Shown piece by piece: positions 1 through 10,690 of a stretch of 64,000 nt of DNA. Positions within the stretch are counted from its first letter, which is position 1. Every line of letters starts with the position of its first letter. The stretch lies in NCBI GenBank assembly GCA_904066235.2, contig CAJFCV020000002.1, positions 10,726,001 through 10,790,000 of the forward strand, read 5' to 3'. The notes under the pieces were generated by a model. It made no database searches. It was not told where the DNA came from and was given only the letters and a program-made list of their open reading frames with translations. The position numbers and the translations under genes are program-made. This DNA comes from Bursaphelenchus xylophilus. Its lineage: Eukaryota > Nematoda > Chromadorea > Rhabditida > Aphelenchoididae.

Positions 1-157
1 TGACGTCTTCTGGGCTTCGAGCATTCTCCAACACAGTTGTTCTAGCAGGTTTCCCGATAGGGAATTGACCTTGTTTGCACAGAGACGCCTGCCTTCTCGG
101 AACCGTGTTTTCTGCCTTAGCTTTTGCCCCGTAGTCCAGAGAGATAACGACAATAAG
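1..157 (-). other. Possible partial coding exon at the window edge
   Basis: The minus strand is open in two frames to the window edge. One frame reads like protein, with ISLDYGAKAKAENTVPRR near its start and GKPARTTVLENARSPEDV at the edge. Base composition is less AT-rich than what follows. No acceptor could be fixed, and the stretch ends where the transposon at 158-842 was inserted. It may be an exon, possibly broken by that insertion, or simply unique non-coding sequence. I do not recognise the product. Confidence 0.25.
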
Positions 158-842
158 GGCGTCGCGACACTTGCGGGCAACCACTTTGCGGGCAAAATTT
201 GGGGGGTCACATTTGCGGGCAGCTGAAACATTTGCGGGCAGCTGAGACACTTGCGGGCAGCCTGGGACATTTGCGGGCAACCGGTACCTGAGGGGTACAG
301 GGCGGAGGTGGAAATATTACTGCGATATTTTGGAAATTTGCCGACACTTGCGGGCAGCCGACACTTGCGGGCATCCGACATTTGCGGGCAACAGGAAAAA
401 ACAATCACACAGACTGTATTGGTACTTTTGGAACTGTTGCCCGCAAATGTCGGCTTCCCGCAAGTATTGCCTGCCCGCAAATGTCGGAAAACTTCCAAAA
501 TATCGAAGTAATTTTTCCACCTCTACCTTGTTATCATCAAGTGCCGGTTGCCCGCAAATGTCGGCTGCCCGCAAATGTCGGCAAATTTCCAAAATATCAT
601 AGTAATTTTTCCACGTCCACCCTGTTACCCTCACAATCAGGTGTCGGTTGCCCGCAAATGTCGGCTGCACGCAAATCTTCCAGGCTGTCCGCAACTGTCG
701 ACCCTGCCCGCAAATGTCCCAGGCTGCCCGCAAATGCCGGTGCTGGCCGCAAATGTCGGCTGCCCGCAAAGTGGCTGCCCGCAAAAAATTTGCCCGCAAA
801 CTGGTTGCCCGCAAAGTGGTTGCCCGCAAGTGTGCGCCCGCC
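158..842. mobile_element. Non-autonomous TIR transposon filled with TTTGCGGGCA repeats, 8-bp TSD
   Basis: The element is flanked by a perfect 8-bp duplication, ACAATAAG (150-157 and 843-850). The inverted ends read GGCG..GCG.ACACTTGCGGGCAA. The left arm (to about 397) carries many copies of TTTGCGGGCAGCNGACA in one orientation; the right arm (about 430-842) carries them in the opposite one. An 8-bp TSD with dense subterminal repeats fits hAT, P or Merlin-type elements; the superfamily is unresolved. No transposase is present. Open frames across it are only the repeats read through. Confidence 0.8.
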
Positions 843-850
843 ACAATAAG

Positions 851-1442
851 AGGTCAAAACCCTTATTTTCAGAAAATTTATGAATTTCTATTTGGTAAAT
901 ATTTACCATGCTATATGTTCCATGTTCTTACTGTGATATTTTGTATTTTTTTGTGCATAGCTCGAGGCTCTTGCAAAACTTGTTTTTACGCCCACAAACG
1001 ACCTACATTCTTATGCTTATAATTTGATCTTGTAGACGTCTATGTAATCTAGAAGGGCAGACATGGATAAAGCCATGTTGCATATCGTTATTGCATTGTG
1101 TATTGAGTAGACTGAAAGACACACAAAAACTGCATCACGTGTGAAGACCATCTTTTATAACCTACCGCTGAAATATCACTGATAACTTTTGAATTGTTTT
1201 GTTATTGGTTGAAAAAAAGAACATTACAACAGTTTTGCACGAAAGTACACTTGGGAGGGCCGATCAAAATACATCCTTGAGGAGCTGTAATAAGGGCTAA
1301 TGAGGCCATACACGTATAATTGAGATTGTCGTACTTTTTTCAGGCCCACTAGACTTTTTATTATTCTTATATCTGTCAGCTACAAAGGAAAAGCGGTCAA
1401 AGCACAATGTGTAAATCTCAGTGACTTTGTCTTTTTTCGTAT
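851..1442. other. Gene-free AT-rich stretch
   Basis: No gene, RNA or clear repeat boundary was found here. Confidence 0.4.
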
Positions 1443-1610
1443 CAGTCTGTCGGGAAAATAGTGGTCGGTCATCGCAGCAAAACGTTTCGCCTCGCCGAAG
1501 AAAGGCGTCGTTGAAGTGAAAAACAATTTGATTTTGCCGCGACACTCATTTTCTCGGTGGCGATGCGATTTTCGATGCGAAATTGTGCTCATTATTTTCC
1601 CGACAGACTG
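1443..1610. mobile_element. Family B MITE copy 1
   Basis: Inverted ends CAGTCTGTCGGGAAAATA and the reverse complement TTTTCCCGACAGACTG enclose a short GC-richer core. This is the most numerous repeat family in the window. Apparent peptides (RKSHRRRENEL-type) come from the conserved core, not a gene. Confidence 0.85.
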
Positions 1611-2330
1611 CTAGTGTGTATGGAAACGTCCTTTTCCGTACATTTCCTTGTTGAATGTTTGTTATTTTTTTCAGGAAAAACACCTGTAATGGATAAAAAA
1701 CAATCTAAACACACTAATTTCCCAATTAAAACATTTCCAATAACACTTCCATCGTTTCTGTATTTAGAGAGGTATTACAATTCCTCCTCTTCTACACACA
1801 TTGTACATATTTTATGTATAATTGAGCAACAAAAACTGGGGTTATTTTTAGCCCGGAAAATGTATCGTGGCTAATAATTTTGCTTTGTAAGTAATATTTC
1901 TTTTTCTTCGGCAGAATTGTAACTGCCATTGCTAATGTTTCAAACTCGTAATTATTTTCTTGTGCAATCGTTGTGCATGTCTGTTGACGCCATTTTCTGG
2001 ACGACAACAGGAAAACAGGTCGGGGTTTCGAGTGATTACATTATTCTAACCGGCCTGTGTACACGAAAGGCTAAAGCGCACGGCCTTTATTTTTTGTGAG
2101 TGTAAAGAACGACAAGGGGGCTGCCGAATTTGGGGTTTGATAATAAATTTTCTATTGCCGAATTTGCAGTTTGATAATAAATTTTATATTGCCTGCAAAA
2201 CTGGCAGCAAAGAGTTTTTAAAAGCGCCTTTTCTTACGTACAATTTTGGGACTGCTAAAAACATTAACGTATTCTCTTGACTTTTTTATGCTCGGCGTTT
2301 GCGAATTTTGCGTATAAAAGAACATTTTTG
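1611..2330. other. Gene-free stretch
   Basis: AT-rich unique sequence with a short direct repeat (ATTTG.GGTTTGATAATAAATTTT, twice near 2130-2190). No gene is supported. Confidence 0.35.
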
Positions 2331-3211
2331 TACCTGTCGGGAAAATAATGTGGATTCATTGCGCCTTAGAATCGCCCATCATCACTTTGCGACGGCTATC
2401 CGCGGCCGGAAGTTTAGTGGTGATTAGAGGTGGCAATCGGGCCGGGCCGGGCCGATTTTTCCGGCCCGGCCCGCGGGCCGAATTGACCAGGCCGGCCCAG
2501 GGCTTTTTCAAATTTGCTCAGGCCCGGCCCGGCCCGGTGAAAGCCCAGGCCGGCCCGGCCCGGCCCGGTTTGGCCCGCTAATACAGAAAAGTTGGATAAA
2601 AGTCTTTGCACTTTCTACTGGAAGTTCTTATGCTTTCCAGAAGGTTTTTACGTGTGTCTACATGAGATTAAAAAGTCTAGTCGGATGACTGGAACATCCG
2701 TACAGGTAGCTAAAATCTAGCCAAAAAGTTGGATTGTGTTGAATTTTTTAATCCTATAGGAAGTTAGCTATATAAAATTATCGACGTGGTTAACCAAAAA
2801 CTGATTAAACACTTTTATTTACATCGAGGATTCAAAATTACAGTGAAATTTTTAAATTTATCATAAAAAAATTCGAAGACTTTTGCCCGACCCTTACATA
2901 TTTGGGTGGGATTTTACATATACATAATAAGTTACACATACATAATTTTAAAGGGTAGTAAAACAGCGTATAAGTCAAAAAAGGTTTAATCTAATTTCCA
3001 TCCATTCTACAAAGCATTTGTACTTTATTTTGCCGGTTTAGCGTTAAAAATTTTTTACTTATCTACCTTCCGGGCCGGGCCGGGCCGAAAGTGTCGGCCC
3101 GGCCCGCGGGCCGAAGCGATCAGGCCGGCCCAGCCGATTGCCACCTCTAGTGGTGATAGCGCCGAGGCCATTTTTGCTGTGGCAAATCCACATTATTTTC
3201 CCGACAGACTG
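2331..3211. mobile_element. Family B MITE copy 2, split by a hAT-like element
   Basis: The left end (CTGTCGGGAAAATAATGTGG) and the inverted right end are about 0.9 kb apart because another element (2425-3149) sits inside. It belongs to the GTGGATTYGTCGC subtype of family B. Confidence 0.8.
2425..3149. mobile_element. hAT-like non-autonomous transposon with 8-bp TSD
   Basis: The ends TAGAGGTGGCAATCGG and CCGATTGCCACCTCTA form terminal inverted repeats. The 8-bp duplication GTGGTGAT lies at 2417-2424 and 3150-3157. Both subterminal regions are packed with GGCCCGGCCC repeats. An 8-bp TSD with TAGAGGTGGCAA-type ends is characteristic of hAT elements. The interior (about 2600-3060) is AT-rich and has no transposase. 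Confidence 0.88.
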
Positions 3212-4456
3212 ATACTCCGTTAGGAAAATTTTTGGAGGAAATTTCGGCGGCATGCACTGTACATAAAAAACAAAATTTCACCTTGCACAGTGCAAATGAC
3301 TTTTTTTTTTGTCCGTCGCTCGCACCCCGAGCTTTCTTGGGCAGTGCAGGTCGCTGAAGTCACTCCAGCGACCTTTCGAACGAACGCAGAAAAAAATAAA
3401 TTTTTTTTGTAGAAAAGTTGTCATGTCCGGTGAAAGTTTGCCTGAAATCTTTCAAGGTCAAAAGAACTGCCAAAATTTCAGCGTTTTTTGACTAAAAATC
3501 TCGGTAGTTTTGGCAAAGTCCAAGGCTACAAACCTCCAATATATCTCACAAAAAATTATATTATATTTGCCTCAGGTCCAAACAAGATGGTAGGTCTTTA
3601 ATTTCAAGCCCTTCCCATGCCATTCAAAACTCTGGAACTGCTTGTTTTCCAATTCCTTCAAAGCTCATACTATGGCAACGTTTCGTTCCAGTTTTTTTTT
3701 AATTAGCGCACGTATCTGCCGCATGGCTTCATTATAAATTCCAGTTTTATTTTTCTCCTGCCTCTTTCGTTTGCGCTCGTATTATTCAAATGCCGAGGGC
3801 CTCATGTGGTTTTCTAATGCACAATGTTTACACTTTTTCCGAGGTGTCAGTTATTGCAATTTGCATTTGTATTAGCTGTTTTTGCGATATTGGATTTCAA
3901 TTCTTAGAGGTGTTTATATAATTGCATATGAACAAATGTGTTTTTGTACAAGAAAAATGAGATTTATAGGTGGTTACTGCATCGCAGAGATGACAACTTT
4001 GCTGTTTGAAAACTTTGAGTTTTCTAAATGAATCAAGATTCATTTTTATGACTGCCGTGGTTCTGTTACTCCGAGTTTTTTTTTTATTTTTTCACTGCCA
4101 TGCAAAACGGCGATAGTTTTTTTGCACGGTGTAGAACATGATTAACGGACTTTACACTGCAACCTACAAAGGTTTTCAAATATATAATAAGCAAAAAAAT
4201 TGACCTCAATTTTAACAAAGTTTACTGTGAACTTTACACCTACAAATTTGTAAACTGTTCAACGCAAAAGTGCTAAAAATGTATCGCCGAGTTCTGTCGC
4301 ATACTGAAAAGTATGATCAGTCGCTGCGGAAAATGGGAATCGCGCGATGTAAGGGGGAATCGCGCGATGTAAGGCCAAAAATTCAAAATTCACTGTGCAG
4401 AGCGACGCGCCAAATACCGCACTGTGCAAATTCCCAGGGCTTTTTGCGCCGAGGTA
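3212..4456. other. Gene-free stretch with CACTGTGCA repeat fragments
   Basis: Contains degenerate repeats built around CACTGTGCA and CACTCCAGCGACCT (about 3240-3390), also seen near 34.0-34.5 kb and 47.8 kb. There is an 18-20 bp direct duplication of GGGAATCGCGCGATGTAAG near 4337-4375. The block at 4310-4450 resembles 12630-12770. No gene. Confidence 0.4.
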
Positions 4457-4645
4457 CAGTGGCGGACCTGATCCAGTGGCAAAAAATGTACCATTTTGCA
4501 TCCAGGAAGTATCAAAAAATGAAGCAAAATGACTCCCTCTCCAACTAATTTTGAAATCAAAGTTTTTTCACTTGGAGAAGGAGGTATTTTGCTACATTTT
4601 TGACGCTTCCCGGATGCTAAATGGTAAATTTTTTTGGTCGCTACA
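4457..4645. mobile_element. Family C MITE copy 1
   Basis: Starts TA|CAGTGGCGGACCTGATCCAG. An inverted half brings back GATACTTCCCGGATGCAAAATGG-like sequence; the right end is degenerate. Family C ends resemble Tc1/mariner-type MITEs (CAGTG ends, TA flanks). Confidence 0.75.
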
Positions 4646-4648
4646 TAT

Positions 4649-4793
4649 CAGTATGTCGGGAAAGTAATGAGCACCCTGTCGCATCGAAAATCGTAACGCC
4701 GCCGAGAAAAATGAATTGTGTCGCGGCAAAATCAAATTTCCTTTCACTTCAGCGACGTAGCGACATTGTGTCCATTATTTTCCCGACAGACTG
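4649..4793. mobile_element. Family B MITE copy 3
   Basis: CAGTATGTCGGGAAAGTAAT at the left and the inverted ATTTTCCCGACAGACTG at the right, flanked by AT. GAGC subtype. Confidence 0.85.
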
Positions 4794-5337
4794 ATAATTC
4801 CATTTTTTGTCATCATTTTTCTGGTCATTGATCATTTTTTTGATGCTTTATTTTCCCTAAAATTTGTTGAGAAAATTTGATAATCACCTCGTTTTCTGCA
4901 TAAATTATACACAAATTATAATATTAAACTTGTTTTGCAAAAATATTCTTATTTTTGTTTTCCGCACATTTTCCTACTTTTAGCGCCTTCTTTTTACTTG
5001 TTTTCGATTTTATCGGAGGGGATCATCGGGTACCTTTTCGTGCATAAATTACGAATCACCTGCAGTTTTTCGGAGCGGTCTAGACAAAACATGTCATTTG
5101 CTTCGATTTTTCTCACATGCAAAAAAAAGCGACGAATATGGATGTTTTTGGGGCTTTTTTTGGGGAGCCAAAAAAAAGGGAAGTGACGAAAGCGAAGAAC
5201 GAAGAGAAAGAGAGAGAGAGAGAGAGAGTGGGAAAAAAAGAGGGTGTGAGAGAATCAGAAAAAAGGCAGAGAGAAGGGAAAGAAGAGAGGGTGGGCAGAG
5301 AAAACTTTGTGTTTTTTTTTGACTTGGAAATGGATAT
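4794..5337. other. AT-rich stretch with a GA-rich simple repeat
   Basis: Holds a purine-rich tract (about 5190-5300) built on GAGAGA and GAAAGAGAG. No gene is supported. Confidence 0.4.
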
Positions 5338-5417
5338 CAGTCTGTCGGGAAAATAATGTGGGCTCATTTCCCCTTGGATTTTTTTGCTGCGACAAATCCA
5401 CATTATTTTCCAGACTG
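5338..5417. mobile_element. Family B MITE copy 4, short
   Basis: CAGTCTGTCGGGAAAATAAT and its inverted end with an internal deletion; about 80 bp. GTGGAT subtype. Confidence 0.8.
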
Positions 5418-5682
5418 ATAAAAAACTGATATATAGAGAATTATCAAAAAATTTTTTGTAGAGACATGCAAACGGAGAGAGAGAGAGGAGTTAGAGAAAA
5501 AAACAAAAAAATCTTTTTTTGGATGACTTGGAAAAGCTGAAAATAAATAAAAATACGGACAAAATTTTGTAAAATGAACCACAAAGGAATAAAAAAAATT
5601 ATTTGAAGTCCAAGTCTTTCGTTGTACAGAGATTTATTTTGGCTTAAAATCACCTTTTGGAACCTCTGAGAATGTTACTTTT

Positions 5683-5837
5683 CAGTCTGTCGGGAAAATA
5701 ATGAGCGCAATGTAGCTACGCCTATTGCATCGCTGAAGTGAAAAGAAAGTTGATTTTGCCGCGACACAGCTCATTTTCTTGGCGGCAATGCGATTTTTGA
5801 CGTTCATTAGAAAGCTCATTATTTTCCCGACAGACTG
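5683..5837. mobile_element. Family B MITE copy 5
   Basis: Intact inverted ends CAGTCTGTCGGGAAAATAAT and reverse complement; GAGC subtype. Confidence 0.88.
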
Positions 5838-7425
5838 ATATGGATAGATTTTTTTTGTATCGGAGTTCGTTGTTCAGAGGTTCCATTAAAAAGGATTGTA
5901 ATGGAATTATAGTGCCCAACAATTACAAGTCTCGATTCTGAGCCCTATATTTCCCTAAGGCACAATACGTTCCCTCAGCCCTAGAATCGAGACTTCACTC
6001 TTAATTGTCGGGCACCATACACATTATTATATCCTTCATCAGAGAGTCAACGCAGAATTGGCTTATCTCATTGAAAAAAAACAACAAAATTTAACAGAAT
6101 GATTTTTCGAGAGATTGCAGAGAAAGAGAGAAGTTCGAAGATCGCCTAAAATTAATGGCGAACCTATAAGGAAGACATTTCCCGCGCTATTTAGCAAAAC
6201 AACCGAGAGTTCGCGGAATGGGAAGAGAGCTGCGGAGAAAAAAGAGGGTAAAAAACAGTGTTTTTTTTAAAGAACTTAAAAAATAGCCCCTAACTTTGAG
6301 AGAGACCTTTTTGAAAAGACCAAAAACATCATGAATTGACGCAAGAGTCGTCAGAGAACTTTTAAAATAGAATTTCCTTCCCTAAGGTCGTCAGAAAAGC
6401 CCTTTGAAATAGCATTTTCTCCAACGAGACTGGCAGAGAGCTTGCTTGAAATATCATGCAATTATGAGAGAGACCGCCTGCCCCATTTCGCCGAATCTTT
6501 TTTCTACTTTCGCCTCACAAAAACGCATGTTTTTCTCGCCGTGTCCCACCCTTATACTATGCATACCAAACCGCGTCTTCCTCTTTTGTTTGCCTCCCGA
6601 AAAACAGTGTTCGCGGGGAGAGGAGAGCGATTTCCGGAGATCCCCTGCGACAAAAAAGACCATGCGTTTTGGCGAGAGAACGGCAGAGGGGGGCGTCGAG
6701 AGCGAGAGGTGGGTAGAGTTAGTTCAACCGCTTTCTCGGTCCCGCTTCTTTCCTCAATTTTTCTCGTCGTTGCAGGGCGCCTTTTCGCCCCACGGCTTTT
6801 GCGCCTTTTTTGTGATCAACTTGCTTTTTATTTATAACTGCATTTGCGGGGAGCGGGCTCGCTCGTTTCTTTTTTGTAATTAGTCAAAAGGTCGAGCGGT
6901 AATCCGACGAGTTTAGGGATTAGTTGCAGTTCCGCTGCAGGGTTTTCTTGTTCGCCAAATTGGTTTAGGGATTAGTTTGAACGGCTTGTTTCGACGTTCA
7001 AAAACAATAGAAGGGATGAGTTTGAGAGGGGTTTAAAGTGATGATAGACAAGGAAGAGTAATGAAAAGTGATTTTTTTTGTTGAAAATACAGGCAAGACT
7101 TTGTACAATGAATCCAAAGGGAGAGAAAAGAAAAAATCTCAGCTGTCCCAATGGTTAAATTATGGCTAAAATAAAGCCTCGTGCAACAAAACTTCTCTAT
7201 AACGGGCATTTTTTCTGGCATTTTTTATTTTTGTTTACAGTGGAATCTCTTCATAAGAAATTTTTTTACAAGGAAGCCTATCTATAGCGAACCTTTTCGA
7301 AGGTCTAGTGAGTCAATTTTATGGCAAAATAGGCCTCCCTAGAGAACGATCCCTCTACGTAAAGCATAATTTTTTTTATCCAATTTGTTGTACAAGAATT
7401 CTTCTGTGATCTACACTTGCAATAT
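5838..7425. other. Gene-free stretch with one short foldback
   Basis: No supported gene. A hairpin-forming repeat lies at 5911-6016. Around 6440-6880 is a more GC-balanced block open in two plus-strand frames; it lacks convincing splice sites or protein character. It may be a decayed repeat or unique sequence. Confidence 0.35.
5911..6016. repeat. Short foldback (hairpin) element
   Basis: GTGCCCAACAATTACAAGTC..GATTC on the left is mirrored by GAATCGAGACTTCACTCTTA and ATTGTCGGGCAC on the right, leaving a central loop. It could be a small MITE or a transcribed hairpin. Confidence 0.6.
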
Positions 7426-7576
7426 CAGTCTGTCGGGAAAATAGTGAGCACTGTCGCATTGAAAATTGAATCGACGCCGAGAAGATGAATTGTGTCGCGG
7501 GGAAATCAAATTGCTTTTCACTTTAACGATACGAAGAGCTCAGCGACATTGTGCTCATTATTTTCCCGACAGACTG
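7426..7576. mobile_element. Family B MITE copy 6
   Basis: Intact inverted ends CAGTCTGTCGGGAAAATA; GAGC subtype. Confidence 0.88.
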
Positions 7577-8377
7577 ATAGAACGGTTTTGTTGGGCGGAG
7601 ATTGATTTTGGCCATAAAATTGGACCTTGGAAAACTGCAGAAATTTTGTTCGTTATAGAGAGGTTTTGTTGTATGTGAGTTGGATATACAGAGCTTCTAT
7701 TGTCTGTAACAAAAATGAAATTTGTCAAAAAAAAATTTTTTTTTTTTCAGTTTGCATAGCAAAACTGCAATTTTTCACCTTTTAAAAAAATTTGCTATGC
7801 AAGCAAAAATTTGTTTTGGCTTTTCATTTTTATCCTTTTTTTGCTAATTTTAACCTAGAAAATGTAAAAATTTTCGTCTTCCTTGCTATACAAAACAACC
7901 AAAAAATTTTTTTGTTTCACAAAAATTTTACCGTATTCTGTTTTCATAATCATTGATTCAAAAGGATAAATCAATTTGGTCCGTCTGAACTCCGATCTTT
8001 GAAAAGTGCAACACGATAAGGGTGTTTTGAATACTAATTTTGCTAAAATTACGTCTTCAAAAAATTTACGACAGCATAGACATTTCAGAATAATTAGTTT
8101 TGTAAACAGAGTATTAAAGAATTTGTTGTTGATGCCATTTGATTTGTGAATATAGGCTGCCTACTGCATCAATTTTTTTATGATTTTTGCCTTTATTGGG
8201 CAGATCTTTTGTTGGAATTTTTAAAAATTTGAACTCTTCAAGGCTATGCCCAAATTTAAATTGGAATTTTGCAAGATATGTGCGGGATTTTACCTTGTTT
8301 TTTCAGGCATGAAACACATATAACTTCCTCAAAATTTTAGCTCGCGCTTTCCAAGGGTAGACGAGATATTCAACTAT
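7577..8377. other. AT-rich gene-free stretch
   Basis: Long A/T runs and repeated AAAAATTTT-like words around 7720-7930. No gene. Confidence 0.35.
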
Positions 8378-8531
8378 CAGTCTGTCGGGAAAATAACGGC
8401 GGATTGTCGCAGCAAAAAAATCTCGCCTCGCCGCTATCGCGCACCAAATTCCAAGCCGCGGCTTGCAGTCGCAAAGCGATGATGGGCGATTCCGAGACGC
8501 GACGATCCGCCGTTATTTTCCCGACAGACTG
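8378..8531. mobile_element. Family B MITE copy 7, divergent core
   Basis: Typical ends, but the inner TIR continues as AACGGCGGATTGTCGC rather than AATGAGC, giving a third subtype. The core is GC-rich and palindromic. Confidence 0.85.
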
Positions 8532-8539
8532 ATATCTTT

Positions 8540-8835
8540 GCGGCCGAGAGAGAAACCGCGGTCAGTGGTCCCAGAGAAAAACACATTATAGTCGGTTATT
8601 TGTCAGTTTCGTGCGGAAAATCTTACTTTTTGTGTAGACATTACACTCTACGATTTAAAAGGGTGTGAAATTTTCCATGTCAAAATTCGCCAAAAAAATT
8701 TTTTTGCCAACATTTGACATAAAAATCTGAGTCTTTTCTGCGAATCATGAGCTATTTGTCTCGTATATGACATAAAAAAAAGTTAGTCTAAACTTGTTTC
8801 TAGTTTTATCAAAATCTGAGCGTCGTATACGATTT
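8540..8835. repeat. Degenerate family A repeat fragment
   Basis: Matches the middle and one end of family A (CAGTTTCGTGCGGAAAAT..; ATCAAAATCTGAGCGTCG) with many substitutions. Confidence 0.55.
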
Positions 8836-9579
8836 CAAGCCGCCAGGATTACTGTAATATAAGAAACCGGCGTTTTGGCCGCATATAACTCCAATCATAA
8901 AACGGCCATACATCGGTCCAAACACATATTGGGCAGCCAATTTTTTTGCTTTGTACACTATTTTTTATGCTCTTTCAAATGGTATAGGTTTCGTTAAGAA
9001 AGCAGGGTGCAACTATTTGCCGATCCCTTGTTAGAGGGCTACACCTATCTGCAAACTCAACTTCCGTAAAATAGAACCCTTCTGTGACGAAAAAAATGAC
9101 TTTTTTTCCCTTGTCATGTTGATTTTTATGGCAAAATTTTAAGATATCATCCATAAAATTGCACCCTGTAAATCGCCTTTTTTGCCGTCTTTTCTCAAAT
9201 TTCGCAAAAGTTTTCCCCATCTAATTCCTCGATTCTCCCCCTTCCCCCTTCGTATTACGACCTCGTGGCCTTGACACACTGATAACTGAACACTTCAGCC
9301 AACCCGGAAAGAACATCCCGCGGCCCTGCGCTTAATTGGGCGTTTTGTTTTTGCCCTCGCTTTTTATCGCGCTTCGCCATCAACAATGTGCTGTGGGGAG
9401 TAATTGCATTACAGCTTTGGTTTTATTTTCCCTCTACGTTACATTTTTCTTCTCCAAAATGTAACGTAAAGCAGCACCTGTTGGGCTTTACAATTTTTTT
9501 CGGCCGCCAATTGGAACGTGTATTTTTGAAGGTTCATTTACGAATGGAATTTCGTGGGTCATAAATTATGAATAAATAT
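8836..9579. other. Gene-free stretch
   Basis: Unique AT-rich sequence. ATGTAACGTAGAG-like words near 9430-9475 form a small inverted pair (GTTACATTTT / AAAATGTAAC). No gene. Confidence 0.3.
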
Positions 9580-9952
9580 CAGTCTGCCGGAAAAATGGTG
9601 AGTAAAATGTCGTGCGCCAAGCGCGCCACTGAAGTGAAAAGCAATTTTATTTTTCCACGATGCAGCGGGCCTGATCCGGTGACAAAAAACGTACCATCTG
9701 AACCTGGGACGTATCAAAAAATGTGGTAAAATACCTCCCTCTCCAAGAAAAAACTACGATTTCAAAAGCGCTCTTCAAAACGGAGTTTTTTAGTTGGAGA
9801 GGGAGGCATTTTGCCACGTTTTTAAATACTTCCCGGATGCGAAATGATACGTTTTTTGCCATTGAACCAGGGGCGTCACTGTACAATTCATCTTCTCGGC
9901 GGCTATGCGATTTTCGATGCGGCAAAGGTCTCATTATTTTCCCGGCAGACTG
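9580..9952. mobile_element. Family B MITE copy 8, carrying a family C insertion
   Basis: Ends CAGTCTGCCGGAAAAATGGT and inverted CCCGGCAGACTG. A family C element occupies 9663-9881 inside it, so family C was mobile after this copy landed. Confidence 0.82.
9663..9881. mobile_element. Family C MITE copy 2, nested in family B
   Basis: CAGCGGGCCTGATCCGGTGA left end; GGGGCGTCACTG right end, followed by TA. Two CTCCCTCTCCAA arms face each other. Confidence 0.78.
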
Positions 9953-10682
9953 ATATTGAAGTATATGCCAGAGTATCGACGAATTGGACAGTAAAAATTT
10001 TTATGTTATATGTAGAGAGGTCTTGTTAGAGGCCCTATTTGAGCCCTTATTTTGCCCTAAAATTGAATTGTGTGACCTTTAGAAACGTTCGTTATAGACA
10101 ATTTTCGTTGTCAGACAGATAAGGAGTACTTGTTGATATTATAACGCTTGAATTTTGAGATTTTTTAGAGCGAGGAATGCGGGATTTTGACGATTTTGTA
10201 GGCTTACTAAGTTTTGGAGGGTCAAGGCTAAAGAGCGATGCCGAAATTTGCAGGAGGGGCTTAAAAAAGGGCGCAAAATCAAGATGGAGTTGCTGCAGGT
10301 GTGAGGCTCAAAATTTTATGAAACTTGCCGAAAAGAGAGATGGAAATTTGAAAAGATTTATTTGAGATTTTTAGCGAGCGCTTTGCAAAGACTGACGAGA
10401 TTTTTAGGTTGAAAATTGACAAAAGAAATTTTTAGAAAGTTGCAAAACAAGAGTTTGAAGGGTGAATTGAACATTTAATATTGTTTTGGGCTGGTCACAG
10501 AAAAGTTTTTAAAAACCTGAAGGCTATCTGAAAACTAGGCCAAAGTTGAAGCTAGGGCGCAGCTGAAGAATTTTTTTTGTGCTGGGCCAATTTTCTATCT
10601 GAAAATTGGGCTGCAAATGGTAATGCGCAGCTTGAAAAACTAGCCCTGAAATTTTTGCATAGCTTGGGTAAAATTTTTTCCC
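9953..10682. other. Gene-free stretch
   Basis: Includes a very degenerate family A-like patch around 10160-10440 (ATTTTATGAAACTTGCCGA, AGCGAGCGCTTTGCAAAG). No gene. Confidence 0.3.
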
Positions 10683-10690
10683 GTTATGAC

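Noticed and set aside
158..842. Regularly spaced repeats suggesting a CRISPR-like array
   Set aside because: Units are short, imperfect, in inverted halves, and bounded by TIRs and an 8-bp TSD; this is a eukaryotic transposon.
251..909. Several overlapping open frames on both strands
   Set aside because: All are TTTGCGGGCA repeats read through in different frames (CGQ, ARKC, LRA strings).
2348..2611. Gly/Pro/Arg-rich frames on both strands
   Set aside because: Translation of the GGCCCGGCCC subterminal repeats of the hAT-like element.
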